From NCBI RefSeq assembly GCF_900240995.1, contig NZ_LT965954.1, positions 186,001 through 250,000 of the forward strand: a stretch of 64,000 bases of DNA, read 5' to 3'. Shown piece after piece: positions 43,774 to 53,063 of the stretch. The translations under genes and the position numbers were made by a program. The DNA is from Bacillus sp. Marseille-P3661. Its GTDB lineage: Bacteria; Bacillota; Bacilli; Bacillales; Bacillaceae_J. Positions within the stretch are counted from its first letter, which is position 1, and the number at the start of each line of letters is the position of its first letter. The notes under the pieces were generated by a model. The model was given only the letters and a program-made list of their open reading frames with translations. It was not told where the DNA came from and made no database searches.

Positions 43774-44550
43774 TTATTGGATATTTTTATTCATTTGTTT
43801 AATTGCCGCTTTTTCTAAGCGTGAAACTTGTGCTTGTGAGATTCCAATTTCTTCAGCAACTTCCATTTGTGTTTTTCCTTGAAAAAATCTCTTCGTTAAA
43901 ATCATTTTTTCTCTTTCGTTTAAACGTCTCATTCCTTCTTTAAGTGCAATTTCCTCAATCCACTGTAAATCTTTGCTCTTATCATCACTAAGTTGATCCA
44001 TTACAAATATTGGATCGCCACCATCATTATAAATTGGCTCAAATAATGAAACTGGGTCTTGGATGGCATCAAGCGCAAATACAACTTCTTCATGCGATAC
44101 GTCCAGTACCTTAGCAATTTCTTCTGCAGTTGGTTCCCTAGATGTTTGAATCATAAGTTTCTCTCGTACTTGCAATGCTTTGTATGCAATGTCTCTTAGC
44201 GACCTTGATACACGAATTGGATTATTATCGCGAAGATAACGTCTAATTTCTCCAATGATCATAGGCACAGCATACGTAGAAAATTTAACATTTTGACCTA
44301 AATCAAAATTGTCAATTGACTTCATTAATCCTATACAGCCAACCTGAAATAGATCATCTACATATTCCCCTCGGTTGTTAAACCTTTGAATTACACTAAG
44401 AACGAGACGTAAGTTTCCATTCACTAGCTTTTCCCTTGCACTAATGTCACCATTTTGCATTTCATGGAAAAGCTTGCGCATTTCTTCGTTTTTAAGTACT
44501 GGAAGCTTTGATGTGTCTACACCGCAAATTTCTACTTTATTTCGTGTCAT
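43774..44550 (-). CDS. sigG: Late forespore sigma factor SigG
   Basis: SigG directs late forespore transcription after engulfment. The protein starts MTRNKVEICGVDTSKLPVLK and shows region 2 (NRGEYVDDLFQVGCIGLMKS), region 3, and region 4 with QMEVAEEIGISQAQVSRLEK. Length is 258 residues. ATG at 44548-44550 follows AGGAGGGAAAG; an in-frame extension upstream would run through the promoter and has no homology. In B. subtilis it is under SigF and then SigG control, and a matching promoter is seen upstream. Confidence 0.97.
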   Translation of the reverse strand: MTRNKVEICGVDTSKLPVLKNEEMRKLFHEMQNGDISAREKLVNGNLRLVLSVIQRFNNRGEYVDDLFQVGCIGLMKSIDNFDLGQNVKFSTYAVPMIIGEIRRYLRDNNPIRVSRSLRDIAYKALQVREKLMIQTSREPTAEEIAKVLDVSHEEVVFALDAIQDPVSLFEPIYNDGGDPIFVMDQLSDDKSKDLQWIEEIALKEGMRRLNEREKMILTKRFFQGKTQMEVAEEIGISQAQVSRLEKAAIKQMNKNIQ

Positions 44551-44594
44551 TCTTTCCCTCCTAATTAAGAGGTTGCTGTACAAGTAAAGTATCT

Positions 44595-44623
44595 CCTCAG
44601 GAGGAAAAAATATGCACTTCATT
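44595..44623 (-). promoter_or_regulatory. Putative SigF/SigG promoter of sigG
   Basis: On the minus strand GCATA is followed after 14 bases by GGAGATACTT, matching the forespore consensus GYATA ... GGNNANANTW. It lies roughly 50 bases upstream of the sigG start, after the sigE terminator. The region also forms the palindrome CTCCTGAGGAG, which overlaps the -10 element. Confidence 0.6.
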
Positions 44624-44653
44624 TCTTTTCAAATATAATCAAAATGTTCAGAT

Positions 44654-44686
44654 AAAAAAAGACAGCGTTAATAACCGCTGTCTTTT
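44654..44686 (-). terminator. Terminator after sigE
   Basis: GACAGCG and CGCTGTC pair, with extra A-T pairs on both sides, and are followed on the minus strand by T7. It lies between sigE and the sigG promoter, so sigG is transcribed mainly from its own promoter. Confidence 0.85.
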
Positions 44687-44727
44687 CGATGTATTGAATG
44701 TAAATAATTTTATACATACCTTTGAGC

Positions 44728-45447
44728 TTATACCATTTTATTAAATTCCTTACGCAGGCGTTTAATAATTCTTTTTTCTAAGCGTGAAATATATGACTGT
44801 GATATACCTAACATATCCGCTACATCCTTTTGCGTTTTTTCTTCACCACCAATTAATCCAAATCTTAGTTCCATAATCTGTTTTTCGCGATCGTTTAACT
44901 GATCTAATGATTTCATTAGTAATTTTCGATCGATACGCGCATCCAAATCTTTAGTTATTATATCTTCTTCGGTACCTAAAACATCAGATAAAAGCAGTTC
45001 ATTTCCATCCCAATCGATATTTAACGGTTCATCAAATGAAACTTCCGACCGTATTTTATTATTTCGACGCAGATACATTAATATTTCGTTTTCAATACAC
45101 CGTGAAGCATATGTAGCTAATTTAATCTTTTTCTCAGGGTTAAATGTATTAACTGCTTTGATAAGCCCTATTGTACCAATACTTATTAGATCCTCAATAT
45201 TAATTCCTGTATTTTCAAATTTTCTAGCAATGTATACAACTAATCTTAAGTTTCTTTCGATTAGAACAGACTTCGCAGCCTTGTCACCTGTTGGTAGTTT
45301 CTGTAGTAATAATTCTTCCTCTTCCTTGGATAATGGAGGAGGAAGTGCTTCTTTTCCACCAATATAATATATTTCATCTGCTTTTAAACCTAGTTTCATA
45401 AGTAACTTATACCAAAATAATGTAAATTTTAGTTTGAGTTGTGCCAA
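44728..45447 (-). CDS. sigE: Mother-cell sigma factor, pro-SigE
   Basis: SigE drives early mother-cell sporulation genes. It is made as an inactive precursor; the N-terminal pro-sequence (residues 1-27) is amphipathic and the processing junction lies in ADEIYYIGG, after Tyr27 by comparison with B. subtilis. Sigma region 2 ([20 protein letters not shown]) and region 4 ([20 protein letters not shown]) are nearly identical to B. subtilis. The start is TTG at 45445-45447 behind AAGGGGGAAAG, giving 239 residues. It is 24 bases after spoIIGA, its processing protease. Confidence 0.97.
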   Translation of the reverse strand: MAQLKLKFTLFWYKLLMKLGLKADEIYYIGGKEALPPPLSKEEEELLLQKLPTGDKAAKSVLIERNLRLVVYIARKFENTGINIEDLISIGTIGLIKAVNTFNPEKKIKLATYASRCIENEILMYLRRNNKIRSEVSFDEPLNIDWDGNELLLSDVLGTEEDIITKDLDARIDRKLLMKSLDQLNDREKQIMELRFGLIGGEEKTQKDVADMLGISQSYISRLEKRIIKRLRKEFNKMV

Positions 45448-45471
45448 TTTCTTTCCCCCTTATATAATGAA

Positions 45472-46386
45472 TTAGGCTGAAATATGATTTCTATCCAAAA
45501 GCATCTTTGGATGGATAATACATTCATATTCATCTTCTGAAGATAAAGGTGTATCATTTAGGCCAATGAAAACCCTTTGGGTAGTGATCGTTTCCTCGTT
45601 TGTATGAATTGTAACTTTGTCCGGCTTAACTGCTAGTAAAAATTGATGGTCCTGGCCTACAGCTCTATAGGGAATCAGCCTTAGTCGATGCGACCACTCC
45701 AATTCGTGTTCTTCCCAATTAAACTCTTCTATATTTCTAGACTTTTGAATAGACTCGGGAAAAAAAGACTTTGTTTTATTCATATCAATAATCATTACCG
45801 GTGTTTTCGTAATAGGATCATAAAGTTGGTTTCCACTATCTATTAATCCTCGGACAGATAGGACCTTATCATCAACTTGAATTTCAACATTCGCTAATTG
45901 GTCATAATGAATCTTCTTAACTTCGACATCGTCAATATTCTTTTTTGAAAAGTACCAAATAATTGGAAAACCAACAATAACAAATAGCCAGCTCACAGGG
46001 TCACCAAATCCACCAGAACTAGTAGCCATCACACCGTTCATAAACATAAATTCGGTTTGAAAAAAATAATGAATACCAAGCAATCCCCCGCCAACAGTAA
46101 ATGTTACAAAATAGAATGTAAATAAATTTTTAAAAAAGGTTCGGAATTTATGGAATCCAAATGCAACATATACAATAAGTATAGAATAAAGTAATTTAAC
46201 AAAAGGATGCCCGACCATCGCTTGGAAAGGTGTAAAATACAAAAGCACTATTGTAGAACCAATGAATGCTCCAACAATAACTTTCCATTTTATTATCCTT
46301 CTCTTTAGAATAATGGCTGTAAGCAATAATAGAAGTAAATCAAAAACAAAATTCAATAACCATATAACATCAAGGTAAATGGTCAA
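45472..46386 (-). CDS. spoIIGA: Pro-SigE processing protease SpoIIGA
   Basis: SpoIIGA is a membrane aspartic protease in the sporulation septum that cleaves pro-SigE after a SpoIIR signal from the forespore. The N-terminal half (about 1-155) has five hydrophobic segments. The C-terminal protease domain shows the catalytic aspartate in RGLIDSGNQLYDP. Length is 304 residues. The start is TTG at 46384-46386 with AAGGAGATAATAC upstream. It forms the spoIIG operon with sigE, driven by a Spo0A-type promoter. Confidence 0.95.
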   Translation of the reverse strand: MTIYLDVIWLLNFVFDLLLLLLTAIILKRRIIKWKVIVGAFIGSTIVLLYFTPFQAMVGHPFVKLLYSILIVYVAFGFHKFRTFFKNLFTFYFVTFTVGGGLLGIHYFFQTEFMFMNGVMATSSGGFGDPVSWLFVIVGFPIIWYFSKKNIDDVEVKKIHYDQLANVEIQVDDKVLSVRGLIDSGNQLYDPITKTPVMIIDMNKTKSFFPESIQKSRNIEEFNWEEHELEWSHRLRLIPYRAVGQDHQFLLAVKPDKVTIHTNEETITTQRVFIGLNDTPLSSEDEYECIIHPKMLLDRNHISA

Positions 46387-46438
46387 GTATTATCTCCTTT
46401 CATTTAATTCTTAAATACTATCGAATCATTATAAATCT

Positions 46439-46472
46439 AGTATATAGCACATCCTATTTTGAAGTCTGTCAA
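46439..46472 (-). promoter_or_regulatory. spoIIG promoter with 22-base spacer
   Basis: On the minus strand TTGACA (46467-46472) and TATACT (46439-46444) are separated by 22 bases rather than 17. The same unusual 22-base spacing is a known feature of the B. subtilis spoIIG promoter, where Spo0A-P lets SigA polymerase engage the displaced -35 element. The -35 overlaps a TTTGACA sequence resembling a reversed Spo0A box. Confidence 0.85.
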
Positions 46473-46497
46473 ACTATGCCACTTTATTTATGGAGTT

Positions 46498-46526
46498 TTT
46501 GACATTTTTTTTTACTTATTGTCGAT
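46498..46526 (-). promoter_or_regulatory. Putative Spo0A boxes upstream of spoIIG
   Basis: Two sequences resemble the Spo0A box TGTCGAA: TGTCAAA on the minus strand (46498-46504) and TGTCGAT on the plus strand (46520-46526). They lie about 25 to 55 bases upstream of the -35 element. Their number and placement fit Spo0A control, but binding is inferred. Confidence 0.6.
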
Positions 46527-46656
46527 ATCAATCCTTTTAACCATTATTGATTAACAAGTTAGTGACGAAGAGAGAAAAGTATAGGTAGATGAAAATCCAC
46601 AACGATATACTATCTTGATTTGAAGTGAATAAAATTAAGATTAAGTAAATTTCTCC

Positions 46657-46691
46657 AAAAAAAAAGCTTATACGTTTGTATAAGCTTTTTT
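46657..46691 (-). terminator. Terminator after ftsZ
   Basis: AAGCTTATAC and GTATAAGCTT pair around a 4-base loop, with T9 following on the minus strand, directly after the ftsZ stop. The 46527-46656 stretch between it and the spoIIG boxes holds no gene. B. subtilis has bpr here. Confidence 0.9.
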
Positions 46692-46699
46692 GGCTACTT

Positions 46700-47848
46700 C
46701 TAGCGGCGACGATTTCTATTTCGTAGAAATGTAGGTATGTCCAATGTATCTTCAACATGGCCACTGTTCCCTACATGTGTTGGCTCAGATTGTGGGGCCG
46801 GTTCTTCCCGTCTTTGCATTACCCTGTTAGATGGCGCAGCTTGGCGAGTATTAATTATTCCAGGACGTTGACTTGGTTTCGGATTAGTTAAATCCAATTC
46901 TTTAAACCCTGTAGCAATTACCGTAACAACAATTTCATCTTTTAAATCTTCATTTATTACCGAACCAAAAATCATATTTACTTCTTCATCTGAAGCACTT
47001 GCGACGATATCAGCAGCTTCTTGCACTTCATATAAGCTTAAGTTCATGCCACCAGTGATATTCATTAATACACCTTGAGCACCATCGATAGATGTCTCTA
47101 GTAACGGACTGGAGATAGCTTTTTTTGCTGCTTCCGCAGCGCGATTTTCACCAGTCGCAATACCAATTCCCATAAGGGCAGAACCTTTGTCCGACATTAT
47201 TGTCTTTACATCAGCAAAGTCTAGGTTAATTAATCCAGGCACTGCAATTAAATCTGAAATACCTTGTACACCTTGACGAAGTACATTATCCGCTTCACGG
47301 AACGCTTCTAGCATAGGTGTATTTTTATCAACAATTTCAAGTAATCTATCATTAGGGATTACAATTAATGTATCTACGTTTTCTTTGAATGCAGATATAC
47401 CGCTAGCCGCTTGTGTTTGACGTTTACGGCCTTCAAATGTAAATGGTCGTGTTACTACTCCCACTGTTAAGGCACCTAATTCTTTAGCTATTTGAGCAAT
47501 AACAGGGGCTGCACCAGTACCTGTTCCCCCACCCATACCAGCAGTCACGAATACCATGTCAGCGCCCTTTAACGCCTCTTCAAGCTGCTCTTTACTCTCT
47601 TCTGCAGCCTTCTTACCAACCTCAGGATTAGCACCAGCACCTAAACCTCTAGTTAATTTTGTACCTATTTGTAATTTGATTTCAGCCTTTGATAAATTTA
47701 ATGCTTGGGCATCAGTATTTACCGCGATAAATTCGACACCTTGAACGCCATGTTCAATCATTCGATTCACAGCATTGCTTCCACCGCCGCCGACTCCAAT
47801 AACTTTTATAGTAGCTAATTGATCCATATGTGTATCAAACTGCAGCAT
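46700..47848 (-). CDS. ftsZ: Cell division GTPase FtsZ
   Basis: FtsZ polymerises into the Z ring. The GTP-binding [13 protein letters not shown] (about residue 20), the tubulin signature [13 protein letters not shown] (about residue 105) and the T7-loop region are clear. A variable linker leads to the conserved C-terminal peptide DIPTFLRN and a basic tail. Length is 382 residues. ATG follows ATAGGAGGAT. It is 41 bases after ftsA and ends at a strong terminator. Confidence 0.98.
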   Translation of the reverse strand: MLQFDTHMDQLATIKVIGVGGGGSNAVNRMIEHGVQGVEFIAVNTDAQALNLSKAEIKLQIGTKLTRGLGAGANPEVGKKAAEESKEQLEEALKGADMVFVTAGMGGGTGTGAAPVIAQIAKELGALTVGVVTRPFTFEGRKRQTQAASGISAFKENVDTLIVIPNDRLLEIVDKNTPMLEAFREADNVLRQGVQGISDLIAVPGLINLDFADVKTIMSDKGSALMGIGIATGENRAAEAAKKAISSPLLETSIDGAQGVLMNITGGMNLSLYEVQEAADIVASASDEEVNMIFGSVINEDLKDEIVVTVIATGFKELDLTNPKPSQRPGIINTRQAAPSNRVMQRREEPAPQSEPTHVGNSGHVEDTLDIPTFLRNRNRRR

Positions 47849-47889
47849 CGCAAAATCCTCCTATATCTTCCAAATTCACATCAATCTCC

Positions 47890-49167
47890 TTACTCAAAAA
47901 AAGATTCGAAAATTTCTTTGACTCTTTTTTTCATACCTGCTTTGTTTGCTTTCGGCTTATTAATTACTTTCTGCGTTCTTTTTTGAGGGCGTTCTAATTC
48001 ATTATTAGAATTCGTTGCAGCTACTTCAGCACCTTGAATTTTGGCGTTTTTATAAGCATATTGGATTAACCCAACACTTGTGGTATAAATTGGGTCACGC
48101 ACCCCAATGTAATCAGGCTTTGCAATACGAACATTTTGTCGAAGTACGAGTTGTGCAAGCTCTAATATACCTGGCATATTTGAAAGTCCTCCAGTTAACA
48201 CATACCCTCCCGGCAACTCTCGATATCCTAATTTTTTTATAGATTCCTGAACTAATAATAGGATTTCCTCTAGTCTAGCTTCAATTATATCAGAGAGATC
48301 AAGTTGACTATACTGTTCTTTTTTATCACTTCCGATAACTGAAACAGAAAATACTTCCTCTTCGGACGCATGATCATAAAAAGCATATCCATGCTTCACC
48401 TTAATTTTCTCTGCTTCTTCTGTAGAAGTTCGAAGGCCAATCGAGATATCATTTGTGATATGGTCACCACCAACAGGTAAAACAGTTGTTACTTGCAAAT
48501 GACCTTGTTCATAAATAGATACGGTTGTTTGGCCGCCACCAATATCAACAAGTGCAACTCCTATATTTTTCTCATCTCTCGACAACGCGATTGTGCCAGT
48601 TGCCAATGGTTGGAGACAAATATCTGTTATTTCAAGACCTGCACGTTCTACACATCTTAATAAATTATGTAACATCGTTCTTGAACCAGTTACAATTGTT
48701 CCTTCTAATTCAAGTCGAACACCAATCATCCCACGAGGATCATTGATTCCATCTAGTCCATCCACTATAAATTGGTGTGGTACAACCCCAATAATTTCTC
48801 TCTCAGGAGGTACAGAAATCACTTGAGCCGCATCTATAACACGTGCTATATCGTCATTTCCAATTTCTCTATTTTCACTAGAAACAGCCACCACACCGTG
48901 ACAGGGTATTAGTTGGACATGATTGCCTGCAACGCCTACCACAACACGATTTATATTCATCCCTACCATTCGTTCAGCCTGCTCGACTGCTTTTCGAATT
49001 GACAGAACTGTTTCATCTATGTCAACAATTGAGCCCTTTTTGATTCCTTCAGATTTAACGTTCCCCACACCTATAATGTTTAAAGAATCATTTGATGCTT
49101 CACCAATGACTACTTTAACATTGGATGTACCGATGTCAAGACTAACTAATATTTCGCTGTTGCTCAT
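47890..49167 (-). CDS. ftsA: Cell division protein FtsA
   Basis: FtsA is an actin-like ATPase that anchors FtsZ to the membrane. The N-terminal phosphate loop LVSLDIGTSNVKVVIGE, the second phosphate motif VALVDIGGGQTTVSIY and GGYVLTGGLSNMPGI (adenosine region) are present. A C-terminal amphipathic membrane helix, KKRVKEIFESFFE, closes the protein. ATG at 49165-49167 lies nine bases after GAGGAGGTG; earlier in-frame codons overlap this site. Length is 425 residues. Confidence 0.96.
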   Translation of the reverse strand: MSNSEILVSLDIGTSNVKVVIGEASNDSLNIIGVGNVKSEGIKKGSIVDIDETVLSIRKAVEQAERMVGMNINRVVVGVAGNHVQLIPCHGVVAVSSENREIGNDDIARVIDAAQVISVPPEREIIGVVPHQFIVDGLDGINDPRGMIGVRLELEGTIVTGSRTMLHNLLRCVERAGLEITDICLQPLATGTIALSRDEKNIGVALVDIGGGQTTVSIYEQGHLQVTTVLPVGGDHITNDISIGLRTSTEEAEKIKVKHGYAFYDHASEEEVFSVSVIGSDKKEQYSQLDLSDIIEARLEEILLLVQESIKKLGYRELPGGYVLTGGLSNMPGILELAQLVLRQNVRIAKPDYIGVRDPIYTTSVGLIQYAYKNAKIQGAEVAATNSNNELERPQKRTQKVINKPKANKAGMKKRVKEIFESFFE

Positions 49168-49262
49168 TCTTTGGCACCTCCTCAAAAAAATCTCCTGTTG
49201 ATAATTTGCATGATGAAGTTTGTAACAATAGAAACTATAAAAAAAAAGTATTCAAAGTAAAA

Positions 49263-49291
49263 GTATTCAACATGAACGACTTTTTCCCTTT
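49263..49291 (-). promoter_or_regulatory. Putative SigH-type promoter of ftsAZ
   Basis: On the minus strand AAAGGGAAA is followed after 12 bases by TTGAATAC, a partial match to the SigH consensus (RWAGGAWWT ... HRGAATWW). B. subtilis ftsAZ has a SigH promoter that raises FtsZ at sporulation. The -10-like sequence lies in a 12-base direct repeat, AAAAGTATTCAA on the plus strand (49244-49255 and 49259-49270). The match is imperfect. Confidence 0.35.
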
Positions 49292-49310
49292 TTCTTTATA
49301 AAGATTTTTT

Positions 49311-49661
49311 CTATTTTTCACGAGAATTTGTCCATTTAGACAATAATAATCTCCTAATAACAGCAATGTTTTGGAATAAACGAACTCCAAAAGCAAAAAC
49401 TGCGGCTAAGTATAAGTCTACACCAAGATGAACACCTAGAAAAGATAAACTTGCAGCAAGTAAAATATTGGAGAAAAATCCCGAAACAAACACTTTATCA
49501 TCATATGTATTTTGCAAGTGGGCTCTTATCCCCCCAAACAATGTATCCAATGCCGCTAATACTGCAATTGATAGATAATTTGAATATTCATCAGGTATTC
49601 TTATATCAGTTAATAGACCTAAAATAATGCCAATTATTAATCCTAATACAGGTAACCACAT
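49311..49661 (-). CDS. sbp: Small basic protein Sbp (DUF1290)
   Basis: The 116-residue membrane protein has three or four hydrophobic segments and begins MWLPVLGLIIGIILGLLTD. The motif LAALDTLFGGIRAHLQN is characteristic of DUF1290, and the C-terminus is basic. It sits between ylxX and ftsA, as in other Bacillus species. Its function is not known. Confidence 0.92.
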   Translation of the reverse strand: MWLPVLGLIIGIILGLLTDIRIPDEYSNYLSIAVLAALDTLFGGIRAHLQNTYDDKVFVSGFFSNILLAASLSFLGVHLGVDLYLAAVFAFGVRLFQNIAVIRRLLLSKWTNSREK

Positions 49662-49662
49662 A

Positions 49663-50391
49663 CTAGCTGTTCCTCATTTCTGTTACAGGTTCAACGGGTT
49701 GCATAAATTTATTTCTTAATACATCATCATAAGCTGGAAGGATTATTTCCTGATGTAAAGTGGAAGTCAATTCTAAATTCTCCAAAGCAAAGAATTCATC
49801 GACAATTTGCGAAACCTGCATCTGATTATGCAACTTTTTTGCATCGCGGGCAATCACTCTGACTTCAATTGGAAACGGTCCTAATGGACTGTTATTTACA
49901 TAAGTTCTTCCATTTACATCTCTAATAGGAGTCGTAACAATTACTCTTTCATTATCAATTGATACAGATATAGCTTGATTACGATATAATTCATTTAATA
50001 GCCGTATTAACAAATCAGATGGAACAGATTTATATGGATGTCCAATAGTAGTATTATTAAACGAAGGTTTAATCGTTAAAATAATGCCAGGCCCAGTTAG
50101 TTCCGTTAGGCCAATTTTTTCCTGCAAATCTTCAAGCTGTGCAGTAAGACCTTCCTGTTTACTGTAATAAGCACTTTCTTCATATTTTTTTAAGGTTTCA
50201 TCTTTATTTCGAATTTCCCTATAAAGATCTGTAATTAGCTTTTGTTCTCGCTCAATGTCTTCGCGAATTTCCCAAATATCTCTTGTATCACGTACTTCAG
50301 GTTCCTTGATAGTTTGAAATTGAATAGCAATCATAAATCCTAGTATGATCGTAATAGTTGTTAAAGTTAATTTACTTGTACTCCCCATCAT
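49663..50391 (-). CDS. ylxX: DUF881 membrane protein YlxX
   Basis: A single N-terminal membrane helix (about residues 6-22) is followed by a coiled coil and the extracytoplasmic DUF881 domain, with LTGPGIILTIKPS and NELYRNQAISVSIDNERVI. Function is unknown; the family clusters with division genes and is paralogous to YlxW upstream. The start is ATG at 50389-50391 after GAAGGGTGAT; the adjacent ATG one codon later is also possible. Length is 242 residues. Confidence 0.9.
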   Translation of the reverse strand: MMGSTSKLTLTTITIILGFMIAIQFQTIKEPEVRDTRDIWEIREDIEREQKLITDLYREIRNKDETLKKYEESAYYSKQEGLTAQLEDLQEKIGLTELTGPGIILTIKPSFNNTTIGHPYKSVPSDLLIRLLNELYRNQAISVSIDNERVIVTTPIRDVNGRTYVNNSPLGPFPIEVRVIARDAKKLHNQMQVSQIVDEFFALENLELTSTLHQEIILPAYDDVLRNKFMQPVEPVTEMRNS

Positions 50392-50420
50392 ATCACCCTT
50401 CATCCGAATACACCTAGATC

Positions 50421-51131
50421 TTAATCATTTTTCATTCCCAAGTAGGGATCAAAAATTAACTCGTTCTTTTTTTCAATCTTAACTTCAACATTATCCATTA
50501 CAAGTTGATCTCGAACACCTTGAACAATTACCAAAGAACTAAATAAAATCTCCGGATCGCCAATCGCCGAAATTACAAACGGCGCATTGTGTTCATTGCC
50601 ATCTACACTAATAACAGGCCCGATACATGCAATATAGCTATTATGCAGTAAACGTTGGCCATTAATGGCAACAGCTTTGGCACCCGCTGTTAATAACTCA
50701 TTGACTACTTTATGCACATGACCTTCATGAACAATATAATTATTTGCATTTTCTTCTACTTTCACATAAGATGCGTCTTTCAAGGTAACCTCAACACCAG
50801 GGCCAGTTACTTGTACGTCACCAGCAAACATTCGAAGTTTTTCAACATCCTCAACCAGAGTTTTAAACGATTTTTCTTGCTGAGCTAAATTTGCTTCTAT
50901 TTCACGTACCTGCTGTTGTTTATCAGTTAGTTCTTCTTGTAGCCTTCTTGTAGTTTCTTCTAACCGAATTAAATTTTCACGATATTCAAATTCTCTCTGC
51001 CATTGTTTACCTTCCGCAATGGTTTCCGTATTACTATTTGTTAATTGATAGGAGAATGTTATTAAAAATCCTAAAACAATCATTACTAAAGAGAGAATTA
51101 CATTTTTACCGTTCACTCTCACTTTCTTCAT
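50421..51131 (-). CDS. ylxW: DUF881 membrane protein YlxW
   Basis: The 236-residue protein has an N-terminal membrane helix (about 9-28), a long coiled coil (about 45-95) and a DUF881 domain with VTGPGVEVTLKD and GAKAVAINGQRLLHNS. It is paralogous to YlxX and probably arose by duplication; the function is unknown. ATG lies within the end of divIB (26-base overlap). Confidence 0.9.
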   Translation of the reverse strand: MKKVRVNGKNVILSLVMIVLGFLITFSYQLTNSNTETIAEGKQWQREFEYRENLIRLEETTRRLQEELTDKQQQVREIEANLAQQEKSFKTLVEDVEKLRMFAGDVQVTGPGVEVTLKDASYVKVEENANNYIVHEGHVHKVVNELLTAGAKAVAINGQRLLHNSYIACIGPVISVDGNEHNAPFVISAIGDPEILFSSLVIVQGVRDQLVMDNVEVKIEKKNELIFDPYLGMKND

Positions 51132-51888
51132 CTCCTATTTCATTTTCGTATGCTTTAAAATAAGAACCTACTTCAAGGTGAATAACACCAAACTGATCAT
51201 CACTAAGCTGTTCTACTATAGAAGGATAGTTTTTAATCTTCTCAGAAAAATCACGAATAGTTGCGCTTACTTCCTGACCATCATTCATGAACAACACAAT
51301 ATGTAAAGGATCAAATTTTTCAGGTTTAAGGTGAATTTCGGAGATCCGATTTAAAATGCTTTCAGGAACTAGCCGAAGTTGTGCTGCCATTTCTTGTAGC
51401 TCTTCACTTTGTGTCCAGTTCATTAATAGCGGTGCATCAGCTGGTATATCTTCTAGTTCTCCTTTATCTAGTATCTTCCCCGTTTCAATGATAGGATAAT
51501 AGCTTGTCCCTTCAATTAAATACGCAACTCTAGAATGCTCTTTTACTTGAATCTTAATACTACTTGGAAATTCTCTTAGAACCTCTACTTTTGAGATTTC
51601 ATCATGCACAGCGATTTTTTTAAAGATGGATTCCGTATTTATCTTCCAGAAGCTTGTCCCGATTTTTATTTCGCTTAAATTAATAATGGTCTCATCTGAA
51701 ACATGTATATTACCCGAAATATCTATATGTTGAATCTTACTTAGTGGTGATTGAAAGTACAGTACAAATAAAATTAGTATGAAGAAAAGAGAACTATATA
51801 AAATAAAGCGTCGATTAGCTTTCTGTTTACGTTCTTGTTTTAACTTTGGTATTCGGTCTTCTATTGTAATTACTTTATCACTTTTCAT
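51106..51888 (-). CDS. divIB: Cell division protein DivIB/FtsQ
   Basis: DivIB is a bitopic membrane protein that works with FtsL and DivIC in septal wall synthesis. A basic cytosolic tail, one membrane helix (about 28-46) and a POTRA domain (IQHIDISGNIHVSDETI to about residue 120) precede the beta domain. Length is 260 residues. ATG follows GGGGGAGC. It is downstream of murB across a gap of about 210 bases with a weak hairpin. Confidence 0.95.
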   Translation of the reverse strand: MKSDKVITIEDRIPKLKQERKQKANRRFILYSSLFFILILFVLYFQSPLSKIQHIDISGNIHVSDETIINLSEIKIGTSFWKINTESIFKKIAVHDEISKVEVLREFPSSIKIQVKEHSRVAYLIEGTSYYPIIETGKILDKGELEDIPADAPLLMNWTQSEELQEMAAQLRLVPESILNRISEIHLKPEKFDPLHIVLFMNDGQEVSATIRDFSEKIKNYPSIVEQLSDDQFGVIHLEVGSYFKAYENEIGDEESESER

Positions 51889-51957
51889 TAATGCTCCCCC
51901 ACAGTGAAAAGCACTAGCTAGTCACCAGCCTAATGTTTTACATAGTGCAAATAAGAC

Positions 51958-51981
51958 AAACGGCACAAACCTATGCCGTTT
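51958..51981. terminator. Weak hairpin between murB and divIB
   Basis: AAACGGCA and TGCCGTTT pair around an 8-base loop. On the minus strand it is followed by GTCTTATT, a poor T-tract, so termination would be partial. No gene lies in the rest of 51889-52097. Confidence 0.5.
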
Positions 51982-52097
51982 AATCGTAAAACGTATAATT
52001 GTTCTTACTAAGTTAATGTCGGTTTCTGTATTAATCACGGCACTTCCGTTTTTTTACCATTATAACAAATTTATATAATTTTTTGTTATTATTTACT

Positions 52098-53006
52098 CTA
52101 GTTTCCACCAATAATTTCAACTTCCGTTTCCAAAGATACTCCATACTTATCATTAACGACACTTTGAACATGTTTTATGAGGTTTAAAACATCTTGTGCA
52201 GTTGCCGAACCCGTGTTAACAATAAAATTACCGTGCATAGGAGATACCTGTGCACCGCCAATTATGAAACCCTTTAAACCAGCTTTTTCTACTAATTGAC
52301 CTGCATAATTAGGTAATGGATTTCTAAAAATACTCCCCGCACAGGGATAATTCCATGGTTGCGTTTCTCTGCGGTAATCCTTGTTCTTTTGCATTTCTTT
52401 AACAATTATATCTCGATCGCCTTCTTCCAGTTGGAAAACAGCCTCAACAACAATTCCTGGACGTTTCTTTTGCAAAAGAGAGGTACGATAGGAAAACTCC
52501 ATGTCTTCATTCGTTAACCATTCACAACTTCCATCATTAAAAACGACATAAGTTTTTTCTAATATGTGTGAAATATCTGAACCATGCGCACCTGCATTCA
52601 TATAGACAGCTCCACCTACTGACCCTGGAATACCCCCGGCAAATTCGAGACCTGATAAACCTTTCTTACTAATTACTGTTGCTAAAGAGATAAGTGAATA
52701 ACCTCCACCAACCCGTACTTTATTTCCTGTTATCTCAAGATCATTTATACCATCACCGAGTTTAATAACTACACCTCTAATTCCGGCATCATGAACGAGT
52801 AAATTGGATCCGCGACCAATTGCTCTCCATGGAACTCCTTCCGCACGAATTAGTTCAATGGTTTTAGTAACACCCTCAATACTTTTCGGTTCGACAAATA
52901 TGTCAGCAGGACCGCCGATTTTCATGGTAGTATGATTTTTTAAATATTCATTCATAAGAACCTTGCCAACATTCGCTTCCTGAAGTTTTTTAAATAATTG
53001 CTCCAT
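52098..53006 (-). CDS. murB: UDP-N-acetylenolpyruvoylglucosamine reductase
   Basis: MurB is the FAD/NADPH enzyme that completes UDP-MurNAc. FAD-binding [15 protein letters not shown] and [10 protein letters not shown] are present, as is [19 protein letters not shown]. The catalytic serine lies in [11 protein letters not shown] and the C-terminal acidic residue in [10 protein letters not shown]. This is the type II form usual in Bacillus. Length is 302 residues. ATG follows GCAAGGAGGT. Confidence 0.97.
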   Translation of the reverse strand: MEQLFKKLQEANVGKVLMNEYLKNHTTMKIGGPADIFVEPKSIEGVTKTIELIRAEGVPWRAIGRGSNLLVHDAGIRGVVIKLGDGINDLEITGNKVRVGGGYSLISLATVISKKGLSGLEFAGGIPGSVGGAVYMNAGAHGSDISHILEKTYVVFNDGSCEWLTNEDMEFSYRTSLLQKKRPGIVVEAVFQLEEGDRDIIVKEMQKNKDYRRETQPWNYPCAGSIFRNPLPNYAGQLVEKAGLKGFIIGGAQVSPMHGNFIVNTGSATAQDVLNLIKHVQSVVNDKYGVSLETEVEIIGGN

Positions 53007-53063
53007 GGTAACCTCCTTGCGTTTAACCTTACTAGTATTAATAGGCTATGCATCTATGTCTTG

